Below are positions 8,491 through 17,866 of a stretch of DNA of 64,000 bases, piece after piece (the stretch's first letter is position 1; each line of letters opens with the position of its first letter). The DNA lies in assembly GCF_014651135.1 (NCBI RefSeq), contig NZ_BMWH01000002.1, forward strand, positions 62,001 through 126,000, given 5' to 3'. The DNA is from Streptomyces echinoruber. Lineage in GTDB: Bacteria > Actinomycetota > Actinomycetes > Streptomycetales > Streptomycetaceae. Both the position numbers and the translations under genes were made by a program. A model generated the notes under the pieces. That model was not told the DNA's origin. It worked only from the letters and a program-made list of their open reading frames with translations, and did no database searches.

Positions 8491-9777
8491 ATGACCACGC
8501 TCTCGCCGTACGACTCCATGTCCCCGGTCATCCAGGCGGCCTACCGCGCCAAGGCCGCCGCCGCCGACCTCGCGCCCCGGCCGCGCGCCGAGAAGGACGA
8601 CGCGCTGCTCGCCATCGCGGACGCGCTGGAGGTCCGCACGAGCGAGATCGTCGAGGCCAACACCCGGGACGTCGCCAAGGCCCGCCAGGCCGGCACCAGC
8701 GACGCCATCGTCGACCGGCTCACCCTCACCCCCGAACGGGTGCGCGCCATCGCCGCCGACGTGCGGCACGTCGCCGCGCTGCCCGACCCGGTCGGCGAGG
8801 TCGTCCGCGGCTCCACCCTCCCCAACGGCATCGACCTGCGCCAGGTCCGCGTGCCGCTCGGCGTGGTCGGCATCATCTACGAGGCCCGCCCCAACGTCAC
8901 CGTCGACGCCGCCGCCCTCTGCCTGAAGTCGGGCAACGCGGTCCTGCTGCGCGGCTCCGCCTCCGCCTACGAGTCCAACACCGCCCTCGTGCGGGTGCTG
9001 CGCGACGCCGTCGGCGGCGCCGGGCTGCCCGCCGACGCCGTCCAGCTCGTGCCCGGCGAGAGCCGCGACAGCGTGCGCGAGCTGATGCGCGCCCGCGGCC
9101 TGGTCGACGTGCTCATCCCGCGCGGCGGCGCCTCCCTGATCAACACGGTCGTGCAGGAGTCCACCGTGCCCGTCATCGAGACCGGCACCGGCAACTGCCA
9201 CGTCTACGTCGACGCCCACGCGGACCTCGACACGGCGGTCGAGATCCTCGTCAACTCCAAGGCGCAGCGGCCCAGCGTCTGCAACGCCGCCGAGACCCTC
9301 CTCGTCCACCAGGACATCGCCCCCCGGTTCCTGCCGCGCGCCTTGGACGCGCTCGCCGACGCCGGGGTCACCGTGCACGCCGACGAGCGCGTGATGGCGT
9401 ACGCCAAGGACTCCCGCGCCACCGTCGTCGAGGCCACCCCGGAGGACTGGGAGACCGAGTACCTGTCGTACGACATCGCCGCCGCCGTCGTCGACTCCCT
9501 CGACAAGGCCGTCGAGCACATCCGGCTGTGGTCCTCCGGGCACACCGAGGCCATCGTGACGACCTCGCAGCAGGCCGCCCGCCGCTTCACCCAGCTGGTC
9601 GACTCCACGACGGTCGCGGTGAACGCCTCCACGCGCTTCACCGACGGCGGCCAGTTCGGCTTCGGCGCCGAGATCGGCATCTCCACGCAGAAACTGCACG
9701 CCCGCGGCCCGATGGGCCTGCCGGAGCTGACCAGCACGAAGTACATCGTCACCGGCGACGGGCACGTACGGCGCTGA
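8491..9777 (+). CDS. proA: Gamma-glutamyl phosphate reductase
   Basis: ProA reduces gamma-glutamyl phosphate with NADPH to glutamate semialdehyde, the second step of proline synthesis. The 428-residue protein is of normal length for the aldehyde-dehydrogenase-like family. It shows [39 protein letters not shown] and the catalytic cysteine at about residue 264 in [11 protein letters not shown], ending with the conserved [21 protein letters not shown] shortened here to its key GAEIGIS and RGPMG blocks. The start codon lies six bases after a TACCCT -10 element, so translation is probably leaderless. The gene has its own promoter rather than simple read-through from proB. Confidence 0.96.
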   Translation: MTTLSPYDSMSPVIQAAYRAKAAAADLAPRPRAEKDDALLAIADALEVRTSEIVEANTRDVAKARQAGTSDAIVDRLTLTPERVRAIAADVRHVAALPDPVGEVVRGSTLPNGIDLRQVRVPLGVVGIIYEARPNVTVDAAALCLKSGNAVLLRGSASAYESNTALVRVLRDAVGGAGLPADAVQLVPGESRDSVRELMRARGLVDVLIPRGGASLINTVVQESTVPVIETGTGNCHVYVDAHADLDTAVEILVNSKAQRPSVCNAAETLLVHQDIAPRFLPRALDALADAGVTVHADERVMAYAKDSRATVVEATPEDWETEYLSYDIAAAVVDSLDKAVEHIRLWSSGHTEAIVTTSQQAARRFTQLVDSTTVAVNASTRFTDGGQFGFGAEIGISTQKLHARGPMGLPELTSTKYIVTGDGHVRR

Positions 9778-9927
9778 GCCGGCCGCCGGGCGGATCCGAA
9801 CCGCCCGGGCCGAACCGGGCGCATGGGCCGACGGCATATGCGCCCGGTATGCGCCGGCCTTGACCGGAAACCGTCTCGGCAGGCGGATGAATTTCCCTGC
9901 CGTCTGCCCAAATTGACCCCCCAGGTC

Positions 9928-9939
9928 TACCCTGGAACC
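9928..9939 (+). promoter_or_regulatory. -10 element giving a leaderless mRNA for the 9940 gene
   Basis: TACCCT at 9928-9933 is followed by six bases and GTG 9940. The region has no ribosome-binding site, and this supports GTG 9940 over upstream in-frame starts. Confidence 0.5.
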
Positions 9940-10512
9940 GTGCCGAAGGACGTGGGGGGCACGCCGTTCCCTGACGGCTGGGAGCCCGACGACGACCACG
10001 ACCGCGGGGAGTGGGACGAAGAGTTCGCCTCCGTGGTGTTCGACGAGGCCTTCGTACGGGCGGCCGTGGTGCACGAGCCCTCCGCCGTCGAACGCCTCCT
10101 GGCCGCCGCCCAGGCCAGAGCCGAGGCCGAGGCCCGCCGGGCCCGCGCCCAGAGCGAGCGCCACGAGGACGGCCTCCTCGCCGGCGAACACGGTTTCGGC
10201 CATGATCCGGACTTCGACGACCTGGACGACCTGGACGACGCCGACGTCCTCGACCGGCGCCACGGCCTCCACGGCCCCTACGGCAAGCAGGTCCGCTGGC
10301 ACCGCCCGGTCGCCTGGATGCTCGCCCTCGTCATGGGCATCGGCATGGTCGCCCTCGCCTTCACCGCCGTCTACCGGGGCGCCTCCTCGAACAACCGCGA
10401 CCGTGTCCCGCCGCCCGCCTCCACCGGCGTCGACCGGGGCGGCTCAGCGGCCCCCTCCGCCTCCGCCGACTACTCCCAGCCGGCCGTCTCGGTGATCCCG
10501 CGCACGCCCTGA
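9940..10512 (+). CDS. Single-pass membrane protein with SVVFDE N-terminal motif
   Basis: This 190-residue protein has an acidic N-terminal cytoplasmic part, a Glu/Arg-rich helix (about 50-75), an Asp-rich stretch (DDLDDLDDADV), one membrane segment at about 124-146 and a short Ser/Pro-rich outer tail. Residues ~26-48 contain ASVVFDEAFVRAAVVHEPSA, which recurs in the next gene as RSVVFDESFVRAARLQEYSA. The shared motif and tandem placement suggest common ancestry or a common cytoplasmic partner. I know no function for the family. The GTG start is placed by a leaderless -10 element. Confidence 0.7.
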   Translation: MPKDVGGTPFPDGWEPDDDHDRGEWDEEFASVVFDEAFVRAAVVHEPSAVERLLAAAQARAEAEARRARAQSERHEDGLLAGEHGFGHDPDFDDLDDLDDADVLDRRHGLHGPYGKQVRWHRPVAWMLALVMGIGMVALAFTAVYRGASSNNRDRVPPPASTGVDRGGSAAPSASADYSQPAVSVIPRTP

Positions 10513-10600
10513 ACCCTGCCCGGACGGACGGTGAGCGCGCCGGTGAGAAGCTGTCAGAACTTGTCGTGTACCAGCGCGTTTACCGGCGCGTGCGGGGACC

Positions 10601-10612
10601 TACTCTGAAGGT
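10601..10612 (+). promoter_or_regulatory. -10 element giving a leaderless mRNA for the 10613 gene
   Basis: TACTCT at 10601-10606 is followed by six bases and the ATG, the same spacing as in the paralogous gene upstream. Each of the two related genes therefore appears to have its own promoter. Confidence 0.5.
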
Positions 10613-11683
10613 ATGGGAGGGCCTGGCGACCCACCGGAGGGGAACCCCGAGGGCTTCCCCGGCGGTGCGGAGGACGAATACCGATCCGTCGTGTTCGACG
10701 AGTCGTTCGTCCGCGCTGCCCGCCTCCAGGAGTACTCCGCCCACGAGCGGATGGCCGAGCACACGCCCGCCGTGCGCCGCCGGCCGCCCCTGCGCCGCGG
10801 CCTGTCCCGTCAGGCGCTGCTGCTGGTGTTCCTCATAGCCCTCGCCTTCGGCACCGCCATCTACATGGGCATACGGCACCCCTACCAGACGGCCACCGCC
10901 CAGCGGCCCCCCGAGCCGGCCCGGATGACCGTCGTCCCGCTCGCCCCGCGCGGCAAGGTGCCCGGCGCCGTCGACACCGAGTATCTGTACGCGCACAGCC
11001 CCGCCGCCGAGTTCCGCGTCGGCGCCGCGGGCATGCCGCTGCCGCCCTACCGGCGCACCGCGCACTTCTCCGAAAGCCAGGTCCTCGCCGCCTTGACCAC
11101 CGCCAAGGACTACCTCGTCCAGTCCTCCCTCCACCCGGAGGTCCTCACCGGCGGCCAGCTCCGGCCCGTACGGGCCCTCGTCGACTCCGACCAGCTCGAC
11201 CAGTTCGACCAGAGCGTCTCCCGCCCCGCCGCCGACGGACGGCACGCGGCCACCGGCTGGCTCGTCCGCCTCGACGCCTCCCGCGTCGAGCTCGCCGACC
11301 GCAGGGTCCGCGTCCAGGGCACTCTGCAGGCCACCGAGACCGACTCCGCGACCCTCGAGGTCACCGCCGACCACACCCTGGTCTACGCCCTGAAACCGGC
11401 CGGCGCCGACGACCGGGCCAGGACCTCCCTCTTCACCGTCCGCCGCGCGCTGCACTTCCGCTTCGACCGAGACGACCTGCGCCTGCACCAGCTCCAGCTC
11501 GCCGACGCCTACATCCAGGCCGGCCCGCTGTCCTGCGCCGAGGACTCCGCCAACCGCCTGCGCCCCCTCCTCGCCGGCCAGACCGCCAAGCCGGGCGGCC
11601 CCGCCGACACCAACCCCTACGCCACCGGCGGCGCCACCTCGCTGTGCGGCACCCTGGCGGCGGGCGCGCAGCCGAAGGTGTGA
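10613..11683 (+). CDS. Membrane-anchored protein, partner or paralogue of the preceding gene
   Basis: The 356-residue protein carries SVVFDESFVRAARLQEYSAHER near residues 22-45 (here cited by its key SVVFDE and FVRAA blocks). A basic region and one membrane segment at about 68-88 (LLLVFLIALAFGTAIYMG) follow. A soluble outer domain of about 250 residues ends the protein and has only two cysteines (GPLSCAED and SLCGTL). The outer part is rich in paired Asp/Arg and shows regular beta-strand spacing (RVELADRRVRVQGTL). I do not recognise the family. Topology predicts the motif inside and the large domain outside, suited to coupling an envelope function to a cytoplasmic partner. Confidence 0.72.
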   Translation: MGGPGDPPEGNPEGFPGGAEDEYRSVVFDESFVRAARLQEYSAHERMAEHTPAVRRRPPLRRGLSRQALLLVFLIALAFGTAIYMGIRHPYQTATAQRPPEPARMTVVPLAPRGKVPGAVDTEYLYAHSPAAEFRVGAAGMPLPPYRRTAHFSESQVLAALTTAKDYLVQSSLHPEVLTGGQLRPVRALVDSDQLDQFDQSVSRPAADGRHAATGWLVRLDASRVELADRRVRVQGTLQATETDSATLEVTADHTLVYALKPAGADDRARTSLFTVRRALHFRFDRDDLRLHQLQLADAYIQAGPLSCAEDSANRLRPLLAGQTAKPGGPADTNPYATGGATSLCGTLAAGAQPKV

Positions 11684-11739
11684 ACCGTGAACCGGGCGTG
11701 AATCGGGTGCTCACCGGGTGAGCCCCGCCGCCGGCCCGG

Positions 11740-12885
11740 TCAGTTCCCCTGCGGCGGTGTGTCCGTGGGCGGCTCGTCCCGGTCGGGGTGGTCCTGGCCG
11801 GAGCGGTCCTGGCCGGGCCGGTCCTTGTCGGATTGGGGCGGCGCCGTGAAGCCGGCGAAGCCGCGGCGGACGCGGTCGCCGAGGTCGCCCGCACCGCCGG
11901 CCAGGTCGCTGACCAGCTTCATCAGCGGGTCCTTGGAACTGCGGACGGTGTCGGCGTAGTGCGCGGCGGACTCCCGGAAGGAGTCCCGGACGGAGGTGTC
12001 CTTGTCCTCGTGGCGCCTGGGGTAGTGGCCGTCCATGATCCGCTGGAACTCGCGGGACTCGGCCCACTTCTTCAGCTCCGCCGCCCGCACGGTGGCGAAG
12101 GGGTGGCTGCGCGGCAGCACGTTGAGGATCTTCAGCACGGAGTCGCGCAGGTCGCCCCCGGCCTCGTACTCCTCGGCCTGCTGCAGGAAGGCGTCCACGT
12201 TCATCTCGTGCAGGTGGTTGCCGCCCGCGAGCTTCATCAGGCCGCGCAGGGACGCCCGCAGGTCCTGGCCCACCAGGAGCCCCGCCCGGTCCGCGGACAG
12301 CTCCGACTTGCGGAACCACTCGCGCAGCGCCGTCACGATCCCCATGATCGCCAGGCTGCCCAGCGGGATCCAGGCGACCCGGACGGCCAGCTGGGTCAGG
12401 AACAGCAGGACCGTGCGGTAGACGGCGTGGCCCGACAGGGCGTGCCCCACCTCGTGGCCGACGACCGCCCGCATCTCCTCTTCGTCGAGCAGCTCGACGA
12501 GACCGGTGGTGACCACGATGATCGGCTCGTCCAGGCCGATGCACATCGCGTTGGGCTGCGGGTCCTGGGTGACGTACATCGGCGGGACCTTCTTCAGGTC
12601 CAGGATGTAGCAGGCGTCCCGCAGCATGTCGTTCAGGTGCGCGAACTGCTGGTCCGAGACGCGCACCGAGTCGGACAGGAACAGCAGCCGGAGACTGCGC
12701 TCGGGCAGCAGGCCGCTGAGAGTCTTGAACACCGTGTCGAAGCCGCTCAGCTTGCGCAGGGCCACCAGGGCGGAGCGGTCCGCCGGATGTTCGTACGCAC
12801 GCGAGGAGATCTCCGGGAAGCGCCTGCGCGTCCTGCTCGGCACGTGCTCGTGGCCGCCGTCGTGCTGTCGGCCGGCATCGGACAT
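11740..12885 (-). CDS. M48 family zinc metalloprotease (HtpX-like)
   Basis: The HEVGH zinc motif is at about residues 144-148 and the third ligand Glu with its Asp (ELSADRAG) near 195, separated by one or two membrane segments (LLFLTQLAVRVAWIPLG and SLAIMGIV). This is the M48 arrangement used in membrane-protein quality control. The 110-residue N-terminal domain and a long charged C-terminal tail ending in a Gln/Asp/Pro-rich stretch flank it. ATG 12885 is preferred to ATG 12897 because GGGGGA lies five bases upstream of it. The gene is transcribed alone, between a convergent and a divergent neighbour. Confidence 0.85.
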   Translation of the reverse strand: MSDAGRQHDGGHEHVPSRTRRRFPEISSRAYEHPADRSALVALRKLSGFDTVFKTLSGLLPERSLRLLFLSDSVRVSDQQFAHLNDMLRDACYILDLKKVPPMYVTQDPQPNAMCIGLDEPIIVVTTGLVELLDEEEMRAVVGHEVGHALSGHAVYRTVLLFLTQLAVRVAWIPLGSLAIMGIVTALREWFRKSELSADRAGLLVGQDLRASLRGLMKLAGGNHLHEMNVDAFLQQAEEYEAGGDLRDSVLKILNVLPRSHPFATVRAAELKKWAESREFQRIMDGHYPRRHEDKDTSVRDSFRESAAHYADTVRSSKDPLMKLVSDLAGGAGDLGDRVRRGFAGFTAPPQSDKDRPGQDRSGQDHPDRDEPPTDTPPQGN

Positions 12886-13046
12886 GTGATCCCCCATGTG
12901 CGTCGGTGTCCTCGACGTCCTGCGGCGCCCGTCGACGCCCCGAACGTCCTTGTCGTCCCTCTACGGCATCCTTCTGTCGCCCCCGAAGCCGGCCTCAGCC
13001 TATGCGGAGATACCGTGGACCGGCAGTACGGCGAAGGAGTCCACGC

Positions 13047-13211
13047 ATGGAGCCCATCCCCGCAGCCGCCCGGCTGACCGAGGCCGCGAGCGCCGCCCCG
13101 CACCAGCAGGGCGCCGGCGATCTGCTCCGGATCGTCCTGGTCGTGATGATCGTTGGCTGCGTTCTGACCGCGTGGTTCCTGCTCCGGGGCTACAAGCGGA
13201 AAGACGGCTGA
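13047..13211 (+). CDS. Small single-pass membrane protein, 54 residues
   Basis: ATG 13047 has GAAGGAG at 13033-13039, seven bases upstream. The 54-residue product has a short Ala/Gln-rich outer part, one clear membrane helix (LLRIVLVVMIVGCVLTAWFLL) cited here only as residues ~27-47, and a basic tail RGYKRKDG consistent with a cytoplasmic C-terminus. No function is known to me. It is divergent from the M48 protease gene, with a 161-bp region between the two starts. Confidence 0.65.
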   Translation: MEPIPAAARLTEAASAAPHQQGAGDLLRIVLVVMIVGCVLTAWFLLRGYKRKDG

Positions 13212-13464
13212 GCGGCCCCCGGAGTTCCCGCCGCCCCGGAAACGACCGCGACCGGCCGGCGCTCCGGAGCCCCAGCGCCCCGGAGCCCCAGCGCCCCGGA
13301 GCCCTGACGCGCCTCCGCGTCCCCCGTCTTCCGCGCCTCCGCGTCCCCGCCTCTCCTCCCTCCCGCCGCCCGACGGCGGAGTCGGCGTGATCGGCGAAAA
13401 GGCCCCCGCTTACGATGAGCCGACGTCTTTGTCCCGCCCACACACCGGATAGGTCCTGCTGACG

Positions 13465-13620
13465 ATGATCCTGCACAGCACCGCCGCCCCGTTGATCCAG
13501 CTCGCCGAGGGCGAAGGCGGCAACCACGAGAGCCTCAGCCCCTTCGTCACCGGCGGCAGCGCGCTCCTCATCCTGCTGCTCCTGCTGTGGATCACCACCC
13601 GCTTCAACCGCGACCGCTGA
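13465..13620 (+). CDS. Small single-pass membrane protein, 51 residues
   Basis: A 51-residue ORF upstream of nadD. It begins [19 protein letters not shown], then has a membrane helix ([13 protein letters not shown]) and a basic C-terminus RFNRDR. The coding region shows strong G/C at third positions. The ribosome-binding site is weak (AGGTCC); TAGGTC at 13450-13455 might serve as a -10 with a very short leader. The basic end and the single helix make it a mirror of the 54-residue protein just upstream, but the sequences are not alike. Function unknown. Confidence 0.6.
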   Translation: MILHSTAAPLIQLAEGEGGNHESLSPFVTGGSALLILLLLLWITTRFNRDR

Positions 13621-13700
13621 TCCCGGCGGGCCCTGCCCGGGCGGCCCTGCCGGGGTCCGTCCTCCGGAGCGCTCAGGCCGGGCCGGTAGGGTCTGCACGC

Positions 13701-14438
13701 ATGGGAGAGCAGGACATGCCTACCGGCCCGGCGCACGACACCGGGAGCGGCCCGCGACACCCGCAGCCGGATCCACGGCACCCGCAGCCGGATCCACGGC
13801 ACCCGCAGCCGGGTCCGCGGCCGGGCCCGGGAGACGGCCCGGCCGTCCCGCGCAGGCGCCGCCTCGGCGTCATGGGCGGCACGTTCGACCCGATCCACCA
13901 CGGCCACCTGGTGGCGGCCAGCGAGGTCGCCGCCCGGTTCGGCCTGGACGAGGTGGTGTTCGTCCCCACCGGGCAGCCGTGGCAGAAGACCCACCGCAAG
14001 GTCTCCCCGGCCGAGGACCGCTACCTGATGACGGTCATCGCCACCGCCGAGAACCCGCAGTTCTCGGTCAGCCGCATCGACATCGACCGCGGCGGCCCCA
14101 CCTACACCGTGGACACCCTGCGCGACCTGCGCGCCCTCAACCCCGACACCGACCTGTTCTTCATCACCGGCGCCGACGCGCTCGCCCAGATCCTGACCTG
14201 GCGCGACATCGACGAGCTGTTCTCCCTGGCACACTTCATCGGGGTCACCCGGCCCGGCCACCACCTGACCGACCCCGGGCTGCCGGCAGGCGGCGTCTCG
14301 CTCGTCGAGGTCCCGGCCCTGGCCATTTCCTCCACGGACTGCCGGACAAGGGTCGCCAAGGGGGAGCCCGTCTGGTATCTGGTGCCGGACGGGGTCGTGC
14401 GCTACATCGACAAGCGCCAGCTGTACCGCGGCGAGTGA
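13701..14438 (+). CDS. nadD: Nicotinate-nucleotide adenylyltransferase
   Basis: NadD adenylates nicotinate mononucleotide in NAD synthesis. The nucleotidyltransferase signature [15 protein letters not shown] is at about residue 58, TGQPWQK follows, and ISSTDCRTR near the C-terminus is the second nucleotide-binding signature. The catalytic domain is of normal size, but it is preceded by some 50 disordered residues with three copies of a seven-residue repeat ([21 protein letters not shown]) encoded by a 21-bp tandem repeat at 13758-13820. TAGGGT lies eight bases before ATG 13701; ATG 13716 is a possible alternative start. The gene leads a run with the LytR_C gene, rsfS and the phosphatase. Confidence 0.93.
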   Translation: MGEQDMPTGPAHDTGSGPRHPQPDPRHPQPDPRHPQPGPRPGPGDGPAVPRRRRLGVMGGTFDPIHHGHLVAASEVAARFGLDEVVFVPTGQPWQKTHRKVSPAEDRYLMTVIATAENPQFSVSRIDIDRGGPTYTVDTLRDLRALNPDTDLFFITGADALAQILTWRDIDELFSLAHFIGVTRPGHHLTDPGLPAGGVSLVEVPALAISSTDCRTRVAKGEPVWYLVPDGVVRYIDKRQLYRGE

Positions 14439-14454
14439 GCCGAGAGGGGCACCG

Positions 14455-16233
14455 GTGAACGACCGATACGACGCCGGCCACGGTGACGGGACCGTCGGCC
14501 AGTACGAACTCGTCGGCTACGACGACTACGGCCGGCCCGTCTACCGCCAACTCCCGGCGCAGCAGGCGCCGCAGCAGCCGTACGACCCGTACGCCCAGTA
14601 CGGCGGCCCCGGCTACGACCCGTACGCCAACGGCGCCCAGCAGCCGTCCTACGGTTCCTACGACACCGGTCACCAGGCCCCCGCCCCCTACGCCTCCTAC
14701 GGCGGCCACGACTCCTACGACCCCTACGCCCCGTACGGCAGCGGCGGCGCGGCGGGCGCCGGCACCGCGGCGCCGTACGACCCCTACGGCCAGGCCGCGG
14801 CCGGCGGGCAGCAGCCCCGCGTCGCCGAGCGGACCGCCTCCATCCCGCAACAGGCCACCGGCCCCGGCGAGCCGACCGGCACGGGTGCGGAGCAGACCGG
14901 GCAGGCCCCCTCCCGGCCCGCGGACCACGCCGCCGCCGACGCCGGCGACAACTCCGCACGGCAGTACCACACCGAGCAGTTCGCCTTCGTCGACCAGCCG
15001 GACGACGACTCCGAGGACGTCATCGACTGGCTGAAGTTCACCGAGAACCGCACCGAGCGCCGCGAGGAGGCGCGCCGCCGTGCCCGCAGCCGCCTCGTCG
15101 CCCTCACCGTCGTCCTCGCGCTGATCGCCGTCGGCGGCGTCGGCTACCTGTGGTACGCCGGGAAGCTGCCCGGCCTGTCGTCCGGGGACTCCCAGGCCGG
15201 CCCGGCGACGGCCGCGGCCGCCCAGAAACGCGACGTCATCGTCGTCCACCTGCACAACACCTCGGGCGGCGGCACCTCCACGGCGCTGCTCGTCGACAAC
15301 ACCACCACCCAGCAGGGCACCACCGTGCTGGTGCCCAACTCCCTGGCGCTGACCGGCGACGACGGCACCACGACCACGCTCGCCGAGTCGGTCAAGGAGG
15401 ACGGCTCCGACGGCACCCGCGACGCGCTGGACACGGCCCTGGGCACCGACATCGAGGGCACCTGGCGTCTGGACACCCCCTACCTGCAGAACCTGGTGGA
15501 CCTGGTCGGCGGCATCGACGTCGACACCGACACCGCCGTACCCGACCCCGGAGCCAAGAAGAAGGGCACCGCGCCCCTGGTGCACCAGGGGCGGGACCAG
15601 TCCCTCAGCGGCAAGATGGCCGTCGCCTACGCCACCTACCGCGCCCCCGGCGAGTCGCAGAACGCCCAGCTGCAGCGGTTCGGCCAGGTGATGCAGGGCG
15701 TCCTGCGCAAGATGCCCTCCGACGCCCAGGGCGCCACCACCACCGTCCAGACCCTGGCCCAGATCCTGGACCCGTCGCTGACCGACAAGGACCTCGGCGC
15801 CTTCCTCGCCAAGCTCGCCGACCTCGCCAAGAGCGGCGCCTACAAGACGGCCCTGCTGCCGGTCGGGGCCGACGGCACGCTGAGCGCGCAGACGAGCGCG
15901 AGCGTGGTCAAGGACATCCTGGGCGGCACCGCGAAGAGCCCCGGCAAGGACGCGGCCGTGCGGGTCTCCGTGCAGAACGCCGGCGGCACCAAGGACGGCG
16001 TCGACAAGGCCCGCGTCGCCCTCCTCAACGGCGGCTTCACCTTCCTGGAGGGCGGCACCGCCACCCCGCAGGCGACGTCCAGGGTGCTGTACGCGGACGC
16101 CGCCGACAAGGAGAACGCCGTCGAGGCCGCCAAGACCCTGGGCCTGCCCGCCGGCTCCGTCACGAAGGGCACCGTCCCCGGCAACGCCGACGTGTCGGTG
16201 ATCCTGGGCGAGGACTACAAGCCGTCGTCGTAG
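14455..16233 (+). CDS. LytR-CpsA-Psr-like protein with LytR C-terminal domain
   Basis: This 592-residue protein has a ~190-residue low-complexity cytoplasmic region full of YDPY, YGGP and QQP repeats, one membrane segment near 215-237, an LCP-like domain (~255-430) and a LytR_C domain (~500-590, VRVSVQNAGG and VSVILGEDY). LCP enzymes attach polymers to peptidoglycan, but the usual Arg-Ser-Asp start of the LCP core is replaced here by SGGGTSTALLVDN. Catalytic competence is therefore uncertain. GAGAGGGG five bases before the GTG gives a clear start. It lies 16 bp after nadD and is probably co-transcribed. Confidence 0.8.
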   Translation: MNDRYDAGHGDGTVGQYELVGYDDYGRPVYRQLPAQQAPQQPYDPYAQYGGPGYDPYANGAQQPSYGSYDTGHQAPAPYASYGGHDSYDPYAPYGSGGAAGAGTAAPYDPYGQAAAGGQQPRVAERTASIPQQATGPGEPTGTGAEQTGQAPSRPADHAAADAGDNSARQYHTEQFAFVDQPDDDSEDVIDWLKFTENRTERREEARRRARSRLVALTVVLALIAVGGVGYLWYAGKLPGLSSGDSQAGPATAAAAQKRDVIVVHLHNTSGGGTSTALLVDNTTTQQGTTVLVPNSLALTGDDGTTTTLAESVKEDGSDGTRDALDTALGTDIEGTWRLDTPYLQNLVDLVGGIDVDTDTAVPDPGAKKKGTAPLVHQGRDQSLSGKMAVAYATYRAPGESQNAQLQRFGQVMQGVLRKMPSDAQGATTTVQTLAQILDPSLTDKDLGAFLAKLADLAKSGAYKTALLPVGADGTLSAQTSASVVKDILGGTAKSPGKDAAVRVSVQNAGGTKDGVDKARVALLNGGFTFLEGGTATPQATSRVLYADAADKENAVEAAKTLGLPAGSVTKGTVPGNADVSVILGEDYKPSS

Positions 16234-16427
16234 CGCCGTGACGCCGTGACGCCGTGGCGCCGTGGCGTCGTCGCGGCGCGGGGTCCACGGGGCGGCGGCC
16301 CCGCGCGCGTACGGCGTCGGGCACGATGGGAGCGGCCGGCCCGCCGGTGCGTCCGGTCGTGCACCGACACCTCCCGGCGGGCCATGAGACCCTGGAAGTC
16401 ACGTGACCGCCGACGGAAAGCCCTGTA

Positions 16428-16874
16428 GTGACCGCAACCGACCGTTCTCTTGACCTCATCCGCACCGCCGCCCAGGCCGCGGCGGACAAGCTTGCGCACG
16501 ACGTCGTCGCCTACGACGTCAGCGACGTGCTGTCGATCACGGACGCCTTCCTGCTGGCCTCCGCGCCCAACGACCGCCAGGTGAAGGCGATCGTCGACGA
16601 GATCGAGGAGCGGCTCCTGAAGGACCTCGGCGCCAAGCCGGTCCGCCGCGAGGGCGACCGCGAGGCCCGCTGGGTGCTGCTCGACTACGTCGACATCGTC
16701 GTCCACGTCCAGCACAGCGAGGAGCGCGTCTTCTACGCCCTGGAGCGGCTGTGGAAGGACTGCCCCGAGATCGAGCTGCCCGACGACGCCAAGGCCACCC
16801 GCGGCAAGGCCGAGGAGCACGCCCGGCTGCAGGCCGCCGAGGAGGCCGCCGGACTGGGCGGGGAGTGGCGATGA
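16428..16874 (+). CDS. rsfS: Ribosome silencing factor
   Basis: The 148-residue protein is of the RsfS/Iojap family, which binds ribosomal protein uL14 and blocks 50S-30S joining under nutrient limitation. Motifs visible are DVSDVLSITDAFLLASAPND, EGDREARWVLLDYVDIVVHV cited by its core WVLLDYVDIVVHV, and RVFYALERLW. The C-terminal 30 residues are a charged extension. The GTG start has GGAAAG upstream. Its stop overlaps the start of the phosphatase gene by four bases, so the two are translationally coupled, and nadD-rsfS clustering is widespread in bacteria. Confidence 0.95.
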   Translation: MTATDRSLDLIRTAAQAAADKLAHDVVAYDVSDVLSITDAFLLASAPNDRQVKAIVDEIEERLLKDLGAKPVRREGDREARWVLLDYVDIVVHVQHSEERVFYALERLWKDCPEIELPDDAKATRGKAEEHARLQAAEEAAGLGGEWR

Positions 16875-17539
16875 GCACCGCCGGCGAGAGCGGCCGCACG
16901 CCGGGCCGCGGCCGCCGGATCATCCTGTGGCGGCACGGCCAGACGGCCTGGAACGTGGAGCGCCGCTTCCAGGGCACCACGGACGTGGAACTCACCGAGA
17001 CCGGCATCGCCCAGGCCCGCCGCGCCGCCCGGCTGCTGGCCTCCCTCGGGCCGGACGCGATCGTCTCCTCGGACCTGCGGCGGGCCGCGCGCACGGCCGC
17101 CGAGCTCGCCGCGCTCACCGGTCTGGACGTCACCCTGGAGGAGGGCCTGCGGGAGACCTACGCGGGCGTCTGGCAGGGGCTGACGCACGAGGAGATCGTG
17201 GCCCGCCACGGTGAGGAGTACGCGGCCTGGAAACGCGGCGAGCCGGTGCGCCGCGGCGGCGGCGAACTGGAGACCGAGGTCGCCGACCGCGCCGCTCCCG
17301 TCGTGCTGCGGCACGTGGAGAAGCTGCCCCCGGACGGCACGCTCGTGGTGGTCAGCCATGGCGGGACGATCCGCACCACCATCGGCCGTCTCCTCGGCCT
17401 GGACGCCCACCACTGGGAGAGCCTGGGCGGCCTGTCGAACTGCTGCTGGTCCGTCCTCGGCGAGGGCGCCCGCGGCTGGCGGCTGCTGGAGCACAACGCC
17501 GGCACCCTGCCGGAGCCCGTCCTCGGCGACGACGACTGA
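16871..17539 (+). CDS. Histidine phosphatase family protein
   Basis: A 222-residue phosphoglycerate-mutase-like phosphatase. The catalytic RHG is in ILWRHGQTAWN (about 21-23), followed by the usual Arg (RRFQG), the SSDLRRAARTA block, the acid Glu in REТYAGVWQG-type context (position ~95) and the second catalytic His in VVSHGGTIRT. Members act on small phosphate esters; the substrate here is not evident. It overlaps rsfS by four bases (ATGA) and is the last gene before the first tRNA. Some annotators call such neighbours alpha-ribazole or phosphoglycerate phosphatase; nothing here decides it. Confidence 0.88.
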   Translation: MSTAGESGRTPGRGRRIILWRHGQTAWNVERRFQGTTDVELTETGIAQARRAARLLASLGPDAIVSSDLRRAARTAAELAALTGLDVTLEEGLRETYAGVWQGLTHEEIVARHGEEYAAWKRGEPVRRGGGELETEVADRAAPVVLRHVEKLPPDGTLVVVSHGGTIRTTIGRLLGLDAHHWESLGGLSNCCWSVLGEGARGWRLLEHNAGTLPEPVLGDDD

Positions 17540-17568
17540 CCCCGCCGCGGGGGTGCGGGGACCCGGAT

Positions 17569-17598
17569 TTCACTTTCCGGCAGGTCGCAGGCTACAGT
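17569..17598 (+). promoter_or_regulatory. Predicted promoter of the first tRNA-Ala gene
   Basis: TTCACT (17569-17574) and TACAGT (17593-17598) are separated by 18 bases, 36 bases before the tRNA. The spacing matches the promoter of the second tRNA-Ala copy. Confidence 0.45.
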
Positions 17599-17634
17599 TC
17601 TTCTTGTTCGCCCCGCCGAGCGGGAAGAACACCA

Positions 17635-17707
<73 letters not shown>

Positions 17708-17750
17708 CCGGATCGACGCTCTGTGGAGTTGTCAAGGATCGGTGATGAGG

Positions 17751-17774
17751 ATCCCGTCCCGTCAGGGGCGGGAT
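17751..17774 (+). terminator. Terminator after the first tRNA-Ala
   Basis: Ten-base arms 17751-17760 and 17765-17774 (ATCCCGTCCC / GGGGCGGGAT, one wobble) enclose a GTCA loop and are followed by TTCC. It may act in both directions, serving the convergent regulator gene as well. Confidence 0.75.
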
Positions 17775-17866
17775 TTCCTGCTTCCAGGCGTTTTCCGCCC
17801 TCCCCTCCCCTCCTTTCCCTCCCCTTCCCGCACGTCCCTTCCACGCACTCCCGGGTGCCGGCCGCG

